64,000 bases of DNA from Ignelater luminosus (GCA_011009095.1 VTPC01090907.1:17003-81002); one strand, 5' to 3'; counted from the first letter of the stretch, positions 22,728-35,430 are shown. Notes: generated by a model not told the origin, from the letters alone. Numbers and translations are program-made.

Positions 22728-25440
22728 ATTCGATTCAGGTTTTAGTTAATTCTTGTTGTTGAAATTCTAGGTAGAATTGTCTCGAACTTGAATTAGTCAC
22801 GGTTTCGAAATTCATTATTATTGGCTTTATAAAAATTCCAGTTGTATTAATTGACGTTAACGTGCCTTTCTGTCGTTTATAATATACTGTAGTAATTGAT
22901 AGGGCCGTGCTAAAAAATTTCCAGTTCTTTCAAATACTTAAACATTGAAGTTTATTTGTTTATCTCTTCAGACTTTAATTGATTGTAGGCTCGTAATTGT
23001 GTCACTGTTTGACAATTTCTTTGTAAAATTTCCCTTCCACCAGTCTATGAGGCGATTTAGTGATTACTGCGTCGTAGTGTTGTGAGTCTAACTTTTTTAC
23101 TATTTTGGAAAGCCTTAAATACCTTGTGGGTAAGTTTCTTCATCTTTTTTTTGTGATTGGACTAATTTGGTTTTTTATCCTTGAGGAAACACTTTTTAAC
23201 TCTGGATGTACAGTTTTAAATGCCTGAGAACCACCGCTACTTGAAGGATCTTTTCTGTAGCAGTTTCTTTCGCTCATATATCGACGTTCGATAGAATCTT
23301 TTGGCGCCCCAGCTTTTCTATTGAAATGTATACATAATGTGGGACTTAATAAATTAACAAAATCTAATATCTTGACATTATAATATAGATGTGACATTTT
23401 TCATTTTTTATTCAACTTGAATCGATGGTTTGTTTAGATAGTTTGCCATAATTAACTTCAACCTTCGTCTAATAGTGTAATTGTACAATATGTTGCAGCT
23501 ATTTGTTTTCTACAGCTACTCTTGTACCTCTAATTAGTCACATTTTTAAGCGTCACTGTCAATGTATGACTTGATTGACTTTATTGTGTACATAACTTCC
23601 TTACCTACACTCAAGGCCGCCTACTGAGTTTAGCCGGTTAAGACTAAGGAATATTCTGATGCAGAATGTGGCTAAAGATGTTGCTGTAACTACGTCACGG
23701 TTGTCTTCAACGCGTCTCTTCCATTCGGTAAATAAATTCCAACCTTAATCTTTAACTTTACGGTCATAAATAAACCCCTATATTTGGAGACAGATTTAAA
23801 GATAAAGTCTATTGAGTAATATTACAATAACCTTTACTATTATAATGATATTTCTGACCATTCATTAATTCTTCAGTTACATTTTAATGGTTTTCCTCAA
23901 ATTCTACTAATTTCTCATTTATTTCAAATCTTATTAGCTTTTTTGTTATTCGTTCTTATCTTTTATAACGTTCTACTCCTACTAATTATGCAACCGTTAC
24001 AACATAAAACAGGCCTCAAGAGCTTGGTTGGTCGCCCGAATATCCCTTTATTATAGTGCAAGCATTATTGTAACGCAAGGCTACGTTACAAAAGACAGTA
24101 AATGTATTTGGATTTTATGCACCGACGAGGCACAGTTAAGCCGAAGCTCAACGGTATTTAGATTTTTGCTAATTAATTCTTGGCACTTAAAAAAATCAAC
24201 AAAATTTGTGATACACAAGAATTATTCGTCCGATTAGGAATCAGTCGAATATCCTCGATTACTTACTACGCAGCCTCGGATTTATTATTACTTCTAAGAT
24301 TAAAAACCGATGGCGTAACTAAAAAAAACAAAATATAAGAGTCTATAAGCAAGTCTGTAAGAGCTTAAGTTTCTGAGAGTTTGCAGAGGAGGCTGGTACG
24401 GTGATTTCTGCAAGATAACTTAGGTTGGTGCATCTCTCCGATGAGTCGTCGTAAAAGTTTCTTACTCTTATAATTGCTTGCGTGATAGTAATCAACACTA
24501 GAAGGTAAAGAACAATTTGATATTAGAAATAGCCCAGATAGGCTTCCCCTACAACTGGAACCTTGCGTGTTAACACAAGCGTTTGCAATGCTTCAACTGA
24601 TTAAAGAACTAATAGAGCAACCCAATCAGATTCAGATCATCAGAACTTGCGTTAAATTCGGTATTATTTCCTTGTGTTTGGATACTTCAGAGACAGTTAA
24701 ATGGAAAGAGAATTGAAGTTTTATGAATTCAATGTAGTTTTTAATTTTGGAAAAATATTCACGAATTAGTAGATAAAATAATTTTAATAATGCTTAGAAA
24801 AAGAAAATTAGAAACTTTAATTTCAAAATCTAAAATAAGCATAGTTATAAGACAGGAAGTGAGATGGAACAATTTGTGATTCTACGTGTGCGTCAAATCA
24901 TAGAGATAATTTATACTTTTGAATATGCTGGTGTTAAAAGAACAATAGGATTGTTGTATTCTATGACATTGTTTTTAAGAACAATTACGCCTTTGATAAA
25001 ATGCAGTAGTAAACAATGATTTCAGCATTGTAGAATTTCCAGTGTCAGTAATACATTCAAATCAGCAAAATAAGTTCTTTTAAATAGGAAACGCGCAATA
25101 TTTGAGACTAGTAAGAAACTAAGTTCCTAAGGTAATAGTTAAAAATACATGTAATCCGCCACCAATCGAATATACCAGAGAAGTCTCAAACGGTCTAGGC
25201 CCTGAGACCGTCGAATGTGCGAGAAAAGACGCAAACCTTCTAGGATCATCGAGCGAAACACGGAAACGATATTTTTTAAAATGAAACTTTTAAGTTGTAC
25301 GATCTTTTCTGAAAAATAAGAAAAGTAGAAAGCGCGACTATTTCGACGAACCAATCTGATCCTGAAATTCTCGGGAAGTTCCAGTAGGCTTAACCTTTGA
25401 TCCTAGAAGTGCTTTGTTATGTTATTCATACGCATATATA
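22728..25440. other. Noncoding stretch, no gene recognised
   Basis: Short frames (23140-23397 minus, 24028-24237 plus, 25139-25354 minus) have no recognisable motif, biased composition or neighbours that would support a gene. The sequence is AT-rich and shows no terminal repeats I can pair. Confidence 0.5.
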
Positions 25441-25448
25441 TGTATAGT

Positions 25449-25676
25449 AGTGACATCTAGCTCTCTAAACAAGGTTAATGTAGGACGAAGCTGAACCTGC
25501 GATCACCGAAGGTGGCCTGCGCGAGGGTGTAGCTCAAACCATAGTGACATTTAACTATCTTAACAAGATTAATAGAAGGCGAAGCTTGAGTCACGATCCT
25601 ACTGTAGCCCGTTTAGACAGTTAGAATAGTTTTTTGTTGTTTAGACAGTTAGAATAGTTTTTTGTTGTTTAGACAG
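25449..25676 (+). repeat. Diverged 90-bp duplication plus perfect 28-bp tandem repeat
   Basis: TAGTGACATCTAGCTCTCTAAACAAGG at about 25449 recurs as TAGTGACATTTAACTATCTTAACAAG at about 25542, with the following GAAGCT and CGATC words conserved. Directly after it a 28-base unit beginning GTTTAGACAGTTAGAATAG occurs twice without change (25611-25638, 25639-25666). Ten bases of a third unit follow. Confidence 0.75.
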
Positions 25677-25739
25677 ATACCGTCGGTCATCGATTTGGCT
25701 TTATTAATGGCGAGACAGCGCATTGGCCACCAAGTCGTT

Positions 25740-26010
25740 TCGTATTTAGCCCTTATTGAAGGGCAAAGCTCACTGACTGTTTTAAAGCCACTCTAAAACC
25801 TTACTGTAACTTACCATTTAAAAGGAAACTACATAGACGTTAGTTGTTATAGCTTTCCGACGCTTATTTAACTCTATAAAGAATGTTGATGGACTGCAAA
25901 GCTCGTTAACTGTTTGAGGGTCTCTGTTTTGCTATTTATCTCCTAAGAGGAAACCAGATAAATGAGACTGTTAAGTGCATAATATTAATTGTTATAGTTT
26001 TCCCACATTT
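25740..26010 (+). repeat. Diverged tandem duplication of about 130 bp
   Basis: The block with CAAAGCTCACTGACTGTTT, AAAGGAAACTACATAGACG and GTTGTTATAGCTTTCC (about 25755-25860) is repeated as CAAAGCTCGTTAACTGTTT, AGAGGAAACCAGATAAATG and ATTGTTATAGTTTTCC (about 25897-26007). No coding potential is seen. Confidence 0.6.
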
Positions 26011-28429
26011 TGGATTTTTAGAAATAGTATACTGTCTACGAAAGGCAACAACACGCATTTGTACTCCAAGAAGGTTGAAGAATTGGATCGCCGTAGGCGC
26101 GACTAGCTGTTGGCCCCAACCGGAGTTGCAAAGCAGCGGATGGATGATCCAGAGGTAGGGCTAGCAAATTTCCGCCTGCACTAGCTCTAGTTTCATTATA
26201 TAATTTTGTAAAAGTAAATCATTTATTTAACAAGTCAATTAGTGGACCATTGACACACCTGACTTTTTATTTCACTTTTGAAAAAATTTTAAATTTTATT
26301 CTCCATTTCTCTTTCTGAACAACAACATATCTAAGTCTATTTCAGTATCGGTTCGATGGAAAACATGGAAAGGCAAAAGTTGTAGATATTGTTTTTCATA
26401 AAACAAAACGAATTATAAAAACTAAGTTTTTTTTAGAAAATCTAGTAATTCGTAAACATTTTTCAAAACAAAAACTACAACTCTTTTGTTACACAACAAG
26501 AGGATAATCCGTGCAACTCATATTGTAGTTGATAAGATAAATTTGACGCAATAAAACAGTCCTAGAGTTTTTAACAAAGTAAAGATTTATGAGACGCGTG
26601 GAAACCAAGAGGTAAACGAAAGCTTGTTGTAATACAAGCTCGACACGATTTTCTAGAAGTTAAAAGTTGTTTTGTGCGACGTTGTCGTTCTAAAACGTAT
26701 TATAATGTGTCTTGGCTCTTTCAATCTTCCCTACTGCTCTTTTGAAATATAAGTTATACTAATGTGAATTCATCAAGTAGTTACTACTTGGTAGATAGAA
26801 TTAAGATAAAATTTTTCTTAATTTGAGAAATAAGAAATAAATTTTCACTCTTGAAGGTTAAATAAAATCGGAAAATTTACAAATAAATCTTAAAAACAAT
26901 CAATTTAGAAATTACTATCAGTTTTTACTTAAACAAAGAACAATTTTAGGAAAAGTTCCAGGCAGTAAATTCGATACGTTATGGTTGTCATTTAAAACAA
27001 AAAGAAACTTTATTTATCGTAAAAGTGCTAAAACAGTAGAGGAAAAAAAAGAAAAAAGTAAAAGAAACTTGCAAAAGTTCTAGAATATTTTTCATTGTTT
27101 TTCATACATTAAAAATGACATTGACCCGACTTGACAACTGATCCAGAAAGTAATTTCTTCTGAAGGAAAATATATCAACAACGAAAATGAATGTCAGCGT
27201 TCGTGAAGACGCTAGAGAATCAGAAAATCCTTTAAAAATGCGTTAACTCTAAAAATGTAAAACTCCATTATTTAAAATTTCTTGACGAAAGCATCTCTTG
27301 AAACATAAATTTTAATTTTTTTTTGTAATTGAAACAATCGTAAGCCATCTTGGGCTAAATTTTGATTCATTACAGCTGTCAACGTAACCATTAATGATCA
27401 TACAGTTCGTCGAACATATTCGAGTCCTCTTCCATTAACCCAGTTAAATCATATACAGCCACTCAAGACCTCTGCTAAATGTGTCAGAATTAAATTAAAC
27501 AGCTATCAATGACATCCATCAATTAATAAAACCTAAATTGTTTTCTAAAATGATAATGAAGGGTTGAGTGAATGAATGAATTACTAAACATTATGCAGGC
27601 TTCTATTTCTTGATCATTGTCTAGCAGAAAAATACGAAACTATTTTTTGAGCAGTTCTTAGCTATTAATACTAATTAACTTCTTATTTATATCAACCTTT
27701 CAATTGCTCATTTTAGTTTTGGCAACTTTAACTTTTATAGAATCTTTCCCACGTTGGGCGCCAAATAATTATTGCAACTTAATTTGTTAGCTATACCAAT
27801 TAATCTTGTTTTTGTTTAATTTTATAAGATCATATTCAATTTTATGTCTATTTTTATATCTCATCTAATTTGTATACTCGTGATGTATTTTTATTGTAAC
27901 TAAATAAAAAAAATATGGCGGCAATTTTTCAGCCCGTCATTATTTACTTCGTAAAACATCGGTAGATTCTTCATGTTTTTCAGTTTATATTTATGTAACA
28001 AGTTAACACACATTTTACTATGGTTTTCTCTTCACAATTTCATCTTTAACAAATTTTTATTTTCCTTTACGAGCTTCTCATCACGCTCTGTGGTTACACC
28101 ATAAGCAACTAAGTAAATTTGTTTATGCAACCTTAAGTCGTTATATTCACACAATAATAAAGTTTCCAAAAGGGTCACAAAGTTTTTGCAAGTTAAGACT
28201 CCTTGCAGACATCTACACACCACAGACCATAGCAAAAAAATCAGAACGTCTCGAAAACGAAACAAAGGAAAGTTAATAAAACCAAAATGCTTCCGTCTAT
28301 AATAGTTGACGGCATCCAAGATTTCTATAGACTTCACGATGAACTTATCAACGTAATAACCTGGTTCCAAATAAAATAATGAACAATGGAACCATTAAGA
28401 TTAACAAGCCCGATGAAGATAGTTATATG
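26011..28429. other. Noncoding stretch, no gene recognised
   Basis: A small GC-richer patch lies near 26085-26165. A 112-codon minus frame at 28032-28370 has no recognisable domain; its Phe/Leu-rich composition is what AT-rich DNA gives by chance. I do not call it a gene. Confidence 0.45.
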
Positions 28430-29300
28430 CTAGTAACTCGAATATTACAGGAAAGGAATGATTCCTGACGCACATATGAAAACAAGCAAAACAGACCCAT
28501 AAAATTGATGGCAAATAAGTTAGATCATTTTGTCTCGCATGGAAAAATAGTAGAGGATGTAAGAAAGAGAGGGTATAAAACTTGAGATGCAGTACCTAAA
28601 TTAAAATATAAAACTAAGCAACCAATAAACATGTTCACGCTTAGCTTTAGAAATGATTAAAATGTTGACAAGGTGTTCAGAACCACTATTTAAGAAATAA
28701 GGAGTGTAAACAGTGTCAGGCATATGGACATACACTAAGCTACTGCGCTGCAGAAGTTAAATAAGATGGATGAACGAACTTCTAAATTGGAATATTGCAT
28801 TCAAAGAGCGATTCCAAAAGCTAGAAATGGCTAGACAACTAACAATCTTAGGGCAGTATTTCCAGTACATTCAAAACATGTGAAAAGTGCCAACTTTTAT
28901 GGCAAATATCTCCTCTATCAAACAGGCTAAGATTTCCAGTTTTAGCTATTTGCTAAGAGAAGGTTATTCTTTATGTGTACACGCAATTTCACTAAATTCC
29001 ATAAAAAATTAGGTTTGTACTACCTACCTTAAGTAAAATTTGGCGCAGTTGACCCCATATGTGGATTTAGCAGGTACTGTTCCCATATCAAGGACGGCTT
29101 ATTAGACGCAATACTGGACCCAGATTGGAATTGTTCTAATATTTTTGTCCCAGAATATAAGTTGACAAACTGCATGCTACCAAGACCAGTTGCGATGCGA
29201 CCGTGGAATTAATTGAGACCCTTGAGAGCATATGCTGCGAGATGATCTGCAAAATCTACAACTTTAAATCATATGGATAATTTACATAAAAGTACAGCAT
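28430..29300 (+). pseudogene. Jockey-like LINE ORF1 remnant with zinc knuckle
   Basis: A degraded plus-strand reading gives KIVEDVRKRGYKT, KLKYKTKQPINMFTLSF and VDKVFRTTI. This corresponds to the PRE_C2HC-type region of Jockey/X-element ORF1 proteins. It is followed at about 28702-28745 by ECKQCQAYGHTLSYCA, a C-x2-C-x4-H-x4-C zinc knuckle. These proteins bind the element's RNA. Several stops and one frame change occur. A matching ORF2 (endonuclease and RT) is not recognisable downstream. The family call is solid for the knuckle region and weaker beyond 28850. Confidence 0.6.
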
Positions 29301-30814
29301 CGGTCCAGAACCCCGCTTCCATATATCTGAGTAAGAAATAAAACCCTACCAACATCAACGATGAAAACAAAGCGATAAAAGAAAACTTACCCGAGTGTGT
29401 AGGGCTTTACACACAATAAAATTGTCGATCTCGCAACAACCACAACTGACAAAATTGCCGGACACAAACACTCTCTCTTTGCTGGAAGTAACCATCAACA
29501 ACGTCCTCGACCAGTCGCTAAACCAATCAGAAACCGCAAAAGATTTAAACGCTCAATTAAAAATCTGTTAAAAAAATTTAATCTCGAATCCAGTTAGCAA
29601 AAACTCGAAGGAAATTGGTAGCTAACATCAAACTCATAATCACCCATTAATACCATCCGCAAGGTGCAAAGGGATGTGATTAAACAGATCATCAAGAATT
29701 TAAAAAAACTATAATCCTAGTCTGATTACATAATCCTATTCAAACTGACTAACCGGATCCTAAGATTAATCATAATTTAACAGGAGTTATCCCACTAGCA
29801 ATTGTTAAAATTCCATAATACTACAATGAGAAGTTAAACTAGACGTTGAAAATAAGTATATCCTGCGTCCTGCTTGCTATAATAAAAAAAATTGTAAAGT
29901 TGATTTGAAAAAGAAAACTAGAAAAAGGCTTTAAAAAATTGAAATCGTCGCCATCAATCACTTCTCCAAACGAGAGAAAACTATCAAAAAGAATACATAA
30001 ACACACCGAAAGCACAGATTAAACATAACACGTGTAACGGAAACAAAAAGTAACCGTTACAATCTAATAAAATGATGCAAAGCCTCAAGTAGATTACTCA
30101 CTAAAGACAAAGGAGTTTTTGATAAATGTTAACAAAGAAATTAGATATTGAAACTTTTTGATATTCGATAATGAATCGTTTTTATATATCAAGGTATTCA
30201 ATGTATCACGAAAAGTACCCCATGTTTTAAAATCTCTCTTAAAATGCAGAATGTGAATTTTGAGCAGTTTTAAATTGTGTAGGTTTAACTGTAGGAGTGA
30301 CAAAGAAAAACGCCTCATCCGCTTGTTTCCGAAATGCATTCTTTTCGGTCAGGCCTGTGTCTTTAAACAAGTTTAATAATTGCATATACGAAGTCATAAA
30401 GACATAAAATAAATATAGGTCTATAAATTTAGCGCGTGAATTGTGCTATTTCTAACAACCTATTCAAATAAATAGTGCGTTGTGTCCTTAACTGAGTTTG
30501 CTTGCTGATTTAAAATGGAAGAGGGATTTCAAATCAAAGAAACAAAAACAGTTCGTTTACGAATACAGAGAATTTCTAAAAAATAGGAGCGGAGGGCACA
30601 GAAAATGATGCAACAGTCTTGAGGATGGGTCAGGTTGAAACGATCAAAGTCAAGGTACTAACAAATTATAAAAGGTTTCTTTAAAAGAAGTTGAAAGCAA
30701 ATTTCTAAAAATAACTAACGGATCTTAATCAATAAAAGTAACAATACTGACATTGTATTTTAAAAATTCTTAAAGTAAAATATTGATAATAAAAACTCAT
30801 ACAAGTAAAATATG
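29301..30814. other. Noncoding stretch, possibly decayed LINE DNA
   Basis: The A-rich sense strand at 29300-30060 could be highly decayed Jockey sequence downstream of the ORF1 relic, but I cannot identify RT motifs. The rest shows nothing recognisable. Confidence 0.4.
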
Positions 30815-30919
30815 CACTCATTTAGATAAACTAGGCACCAATTTAGGCAAACTAGGCATTCATTTAGGCAAAATAGGCACCCATTTAGGCAAGATAGGCA
30901 CCAGTTTAATCAAAATAGG
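30815..30919 (+). repeat. 21-bp minisatellite, five units
   Basis: Five head-to-tail units of the form CACCCATTTAGGCAAAATAGG occupy 30815-30919, with a partial sixth unit after. Since 21 is divisible by three, the frame 30783-31028 reads as a seven-residue repeat (THLGKIG). That open frame is a by-product of the repeat. Confidence 0.9.
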
Positions 30920-32091
30920 CATTTATAGGCAGATATTAAAGATTGTAGGGATTTATTTCAAAAACATAGAAAAAAGGCACTTATTAAAAAAATTTTTTTT
31001 CAACCGAAAAGTGCGTAGATTATCCTAAAACCAATTTTCCTTCGCTTGCCTAAAAAATCTAAAATTAGGCGCTTGCCTAGAAATCCGGTCTCTAGCTAAT
31101 TATTATTAGGTTGTACCTTAGTGGGTTATATTTACTTTACGAACAAGCAATTTTTTAAAAAACAATCCGGCTCGAAGGACCAGAAAGTGTGACGTAAACG
31201 ATTTAAAAATCCATCTACGCAATGAATTAAGCGGACTATAAAGAATTATAATGCCTATTTACCTTTGAAGCAGTACTCGTAAAGCTGAGGAATGGGGACC
31301 AAGATACAGGATTCGAACACGCAGTGTAAAACAAAATTATTGAGATTAACACAATAACCCGGAGTGTGCGCATTTCTTTGATCTGCACAACACGTGTATA
31401 TTTTTAGGAAGCAAAAGGACTGGATGTATTAGGGATCTGGATTTTTAAAATGAGGCGTGCCATGTGCAACAATGCCTAAGTGCCAAATCACACATTTTAG
31501 AGGAGGAACAGAAACATGGTTTAAACTACTACAGTTTACTTAATATTACTTAGGTTTACTATACTAATGCCTTATAAGGCGACTGATAGTTTTGTTAATG
31601 AAATTACACAAATTCCGAATATTTTAACGCTCTTCCACACCTCCTGTTTAATCTTGAATTAAACAGATTATTCTCTTCATTCTAAAACACAATTCCAAGT
31701 TCCTATTTAAAAATTTCAACATAAATTAATTCAATAAAAAAAAATCAAGGTCATTGCAGAACAGACTTGGCGCTTTAAGCGACAATTATATTGAAGTTGG
31801 CTTAATTGCCAATCTACTTGCACTCCATTAAACTGTTGCATCTAGGTAAAATAAAGACAACAATGTAATAGTCTCCAAAGTTTCATTATTAAACATGAAA
31901 CAAGTTAATAATACAAAGAATCCTGTTACATTGCAGTATTATTTTAACTCAACATAAGCAAATACAAGATACAGTGCTTATTATCTATCAGACAAAACCT
32001 CCTGTTGAATAATGATGGCTTTATAAAAGTTCTGGTTTTCAGGTGAGATGTAAGGGATCATGTCTTTAATTTGCTTGATTTTTCCTTGGTT
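30920..32091. other. Noncoding stretch with one SINE-like patch
   Basis: No gene recognised. A tRNA-like patch is listed at 31285-31375; the remainder is AT-rich. Confidence 0.45.
31285..31375 (-). repeat. Possible tRNA-derived SINE fragment
   Basis: On the minus strand GTTCGAATCCTGT gives a good Pol III B box (consensus GGTTCGANTCC). It lies about 45 bases after GGGTTATTGTGTTAATC, a poor A-box candidate. Stem pairing is weak, so this is at most a degenerate SINE head. Confidence 0.3.
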
Positions 32092-32490
32092 TTAAGGGTG
32101 CATATTCTGTTCAATTGGTTCGACGACCAATGTTTCAGTATATTGCTGGTTGAATCCCAGGGTAAGCAAAGAGTAAATTGTCTTGATTTCAACTTGACCT
32201 TGGTTCTTCTTGTATATTTTTACCATTACAGCTTGCGATGCACCCAGATGTTTAGTCGAGAAAGCAGTTTTTGCAACTTGCATCCAATTAAAACATTTCT
32301 AAACGTGTGTGATTACAAAAGGCTTATGTTTACGTGCACTAATGCGAATTAAATCCATAAGAACTTCGACTTTTACACCTTTTTGGCCTTTTGAATGCAG
32401 CCAAAGTCTCTGTCACAAGAAAGAAAGCTATGGCCACATTGTGAAAAGTGTGCAGTATCTCATCAACATAGTCGTTTGCTACAAGAGTGA
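32092..32490 (-). pseudogene. Uncharacterised transposase-like protein, C-terminal part (copy 2)
   Basis: Minus-strand frames give QCGHSFLSCDRDFGCIQKAKK near 32450-32400, then KVEVLMDLIRISARKHKPFVI. The 32283-32092 frame follows, with VAKTAFSTKHLGASQAVMVKIYKKNQG. The GHS-x-LP-x-DRDFG-x-IEK-like motif followed by a W/L-x-LI segment and KPF-V is, from memory, the C-terminal region of the same family as 19335-21122. Frames are broken twice. With the N-terminal part at 32500-32925 this is one element with an internal deletion that removed the HINSFPR and KKDQC blocks. Confidence 0.55.
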
Positions 32491-32499
32491 TATACATAC

Positions 32500-32925
32500 A
32501 CAGTCAAAAGTCTCGGATTGTGTTCTGACCACCACAGTTATTTTGTTTTTCTTCTCACTTTTCAGCTCAGTTGAATCATCATACGTGCTATGTCGCCTTC
32601 TGTTAATCAAAGCAGCTTTAATGAAACCTCGGAGAAAAGTTTGTTATTCACTGTAATCTTTCATTTTATAGAAATCTCTTACCTTACGGGCACAGTCTTT
32701 GCCTTACAAGTAAATTGGCAGTTACATGTTGCCTACAGAAAATTAATACTATGAGAGCTACCGATAAAAGTAATCTAAAAACCCATCTCTCCTGGTGCTG
32801 CTTTGCCAGGCACAAACGTTTTACTTTTTAAGGTTAGGTATGGATTTCCGTAGATTTTATATAATGGCGTATCCACTTTCACATTTCTGGGTATTTTCCT
32901 TTTTTAGGCCCTAACATCTGTAATT
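32500..32925 (-). pseudogene. Uncharacterised transposase-like protein, N-terminal part (copy 2)
   Basis: From about 32910 the minus strand reads VDTPLYKIYGNPYLTLKSKT and FVPGKAAPGE. After a disrupted stretch comes TCNCQFTCKAKTV (32742-32700), a Cys cluster like the C-x2-C-x3-C of copy 1. A +1 shift gives KVRDFYKMKDYSE and QTFLRGFIKAALINRRRHS, the F-Y-x-L / Q-x-FL segment expected next. Apparent splice-like signals (TTTTCTGTAG before the Cys cluster and GTAAGA after it) exist, but the coding similarity continues through the putative donor, so I read a frameshifted relic. Confidence 0.5.
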
Positions 32926-33235
32926 TCCATTATCGACTTTTTATTTTCTTTAAATTAATATTGGATATTCACAATCAAACACCAAAACAACGCCTTCATA
33001 ACATCAAGTTTCAAATGAAACTATTGGGTTGATGTTACTGACACTGCTAGCAGCACTATCGACTCTATATACATTTTTCAATTAAAGCACTTACATCTTA
33101 TTCCGCATATAAAACGTATTTCCTAAAAATTGGCACTTACGATCTTTTCCATATGGCACGCCTCAAATGAGAATGGAAAATATGGGGTGGGGCTGAAAGA
33201 GGATATTATATTGACAGTGTAATGGGAAAAACCTG

Positions 33236-33595
33236 AAAAAGAGGCCTAATTCCCGTATAGGCCAGAAATCGGAAGATGTTTAATGCTGTAGCTCAAAGAC
33301 GAAGATTGGGCGTGGTTTAAAGATAGTGAATAACCCAGATAATTATGTTCTTACCTGAACCTAAAGCTTAAATCTTAACTGATAAGCCTACAGAAATACC
33401 TAAAGGGCGCCAGAAAACAGTAACGCTGAATGATGTAATCTGTCCCCACATCGACAAACACCCTGTATATAAAAACTTGAAGATCAGGTCCTGATGTTAA
33501 AATGCACTCTCAGCTTACCCGAAAGAGCTTACATTGGCTCCATAAATAACATAGAAAAATAAAAGTAGTAATGTCATAACATACAATAGACACCA

Positions 33596-33637
<42 letters not shown>

Positions 33638-33660
33638 TCCATAACTGAAAAGAATGTTTT
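33236..33660 (+). repeat. Dispersed repeat, copy at 33 kb
   Basis: GAGGCCTAATTCCCGTATAGG, CAGAAATCGGAAGATGTT and GTTCTTACCTGAACCTAAAGCTTAAA recur with modest divergence at 53957-54130. Similarity extends through ACCCTGTATATAAAAACTTGAAGATC (54220 region) to the CT-rich segment. The family has no coding content here. It may be an LTR or a non-autonomous element. Confidence 0.75.
33599..33634. repeat. (CT)n microsatellite
   Basis: An uninterrupted run of about 18 CT dinucleotides ends at TCGCTTCC. The copy of the surrounding repeat at 54.3 kb has only CTCTCTCTCG here, so the tract expanded in this copy. Confidence 0.95.
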
Positions 33661-34389
33661 ATAGCTTTATGAAACTTAAACTATTATAAGCAAAATTTAA
33701 TTATTCTCTATTGCTAGAAATTAAAAAACTGAAACAACTTATAACGACACATTACCTGAACATTATACAAAAATATCAAATCTGAACAACACACATTAAA
33801 TTTATTGAAGACTTTAAAACGAGTTCAGTATGAAATATTAAAATGGCATCATCAAATGCAAACATAAAATCAGCACCTTAAAACATACATAAAGAGGTGA
33901 CGTAATTATGCATGAACGAATCTGATGGAGTCGTCATTAAATTTTTAATATCATAACAAAACAAAGTGAAAGATAAATAATTTATCACACAAAGTGGATT
34001 ATAATATGAAACTATAATTGTATTGCTTTAAACAAAAGAAAAAAACCATCAAATTATTTTAATCGTAGAACATTAAATTATCAGAAATGGATTTCTAAAT
34101 AGACTAATAAAACCCTAAATCTTTTCCGGTTAATATTTACAATGTTGCCCTTACTTAAATGTTTACTAATTAAATCGGCCTGCATAAAGGATTGCAAGAA
34201 TACATACGAAACATTAATTGTAATTAAAACATTTCTTATTCTAAAATAGCTTATCCTCGAATTTCCAGTAAGGTACAAAAAAGTAGTTGATCGTAAGTTG
34301 AACGTTGTGACATGCTTGATGCGAGATGTGTTAAACAATAAATAATAGATTATTTATAGTGAATTATTTTTATTCTTCATCGACAAACT
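33661..34389. other. Noncoding stretch
   Basis: No gene or element recognised between the dispersed repeat and the Copia relic. Confidence 0.45.
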
Positions 34390-34429
34390 ATAAGTAAATG
34401 TAGACTTTGAAACTAAGAGTGAATATTAT

Positions 34430-35430
34430 AATAAAGCCGTTGATAGTGATCTTTGGCATAGAAGATTCGGTCACCTTAATCGACATGGATTAAAGCAATT
34501 AGGGTTACCAAGAAGTCAAGAAAAATGTTCAGAATGTATCGAAGGTAAATCATCAAGAGTACCATTTCATCAAAATATCAAACGATCTAAGTAGATTGGA
34601 GATTTAATACATAACGACGTAGCTGGACCAATAAACCCACCTAGTTTTAAGGGATATAAATATTTTCAAGTTTTAGTCGATGATTTTTTCCATTTTGTAG
34701 TGGTTAAATTATTGAAAACAAAAGATGAAGCTGCAGAAAATCTAATCGATTTTATTAAACAAATTAAAACACAACATGGATTTAAAACGAAAAAGATAAG
34801 ATGTGACAATTATTTTAAAAAATTTTCTAGATATAGAGGAATTGAATTACAGTATAGAGCACCATACACGCCACAACAAAATGGTATACCCAAAAGAATG
34901 AACAGAACTTTGATAGGTAAGGTAAGAACAAAATTTGCAGAAACAAATTTGCCTAAAGAATTATGGAGTGAAGGTATAAGGTGTTTCGCCTATGAACATT
35001 ATGGTTATATTGATTTATCCAGACTAAGGGTGTTTGGCAGCAAAGCATGAATGCTGGAACTACCCAAACAAAACAAGTTAGAGCCAAGAGCCAAATTAAT
35101 GATTATGGTAGGTTACTCTGGTAGTGGATATTGATTATGGTGCAAAGATGCAAATAAAATAATTTGTTCAGGAGATGTCACTTTTGATTAAACTAATGTA
35201 AGATTTGAACATGAGGAAAATAGAAATTAATTAGATAGTAAAAATAAAGATTGTCATAAATCAGTAAACACAGAAGAAGATGACGAGCAACGAAGTAGAC
35301 AAGAAGAAATATTAGATATGCAACAAGAAGAAGAAATCAGTGTTGTTGAAGGAAGACAAGAAACAGTTGATCAAGAAAGAACAACAAGAGGTGGACGACA
35401 AATAGAGATACGCAGACATCTAGGCTATTA
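34430..35430 (+). pseudogene. Copia integrase region
   Basis: It starts with the pre-integrase zinc-binding segment (WHRRFGHLN, KCSECIEGKSSR at about 34450-34560). The integrase core follows: VLVDDFFHF near 34670, IRCDNYF near 34795 and APYTPQQNGIPKRMNRTL at 34858-34911. In the last motif the usual catalytic Glu (A/S-E-R) is Lys, so the DDE triad is broken. A deletion joins FAYEH to DLSRLRVFGSKA, and stops follow at 35049 and beyond. The Glu/Gln-rich linker to RT is at 35200-35430. Confidence 0.88.

Noticed and set aside
28032-28370. 112-codon minus-strand frame as a gene
   Set aside because: No domain, no start context, no similarity that I recognise, and composition typical of AT-rich DNA.
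32700-32750. 48-nt exon with TTTTCTGTAG acceptor and GTAAGA donor on the minus strand
   Set aside because: Protein-family similarity continues through the putative donor after a one-base shift, which fits a frameshifted transposase relic better than an exon.
33599-33634. CT run as a functional GAGA-type regulatory element
   Set aside because: It is a simple microsatellite expansion within a dispersed repeat; the other copy has a much shorter run.
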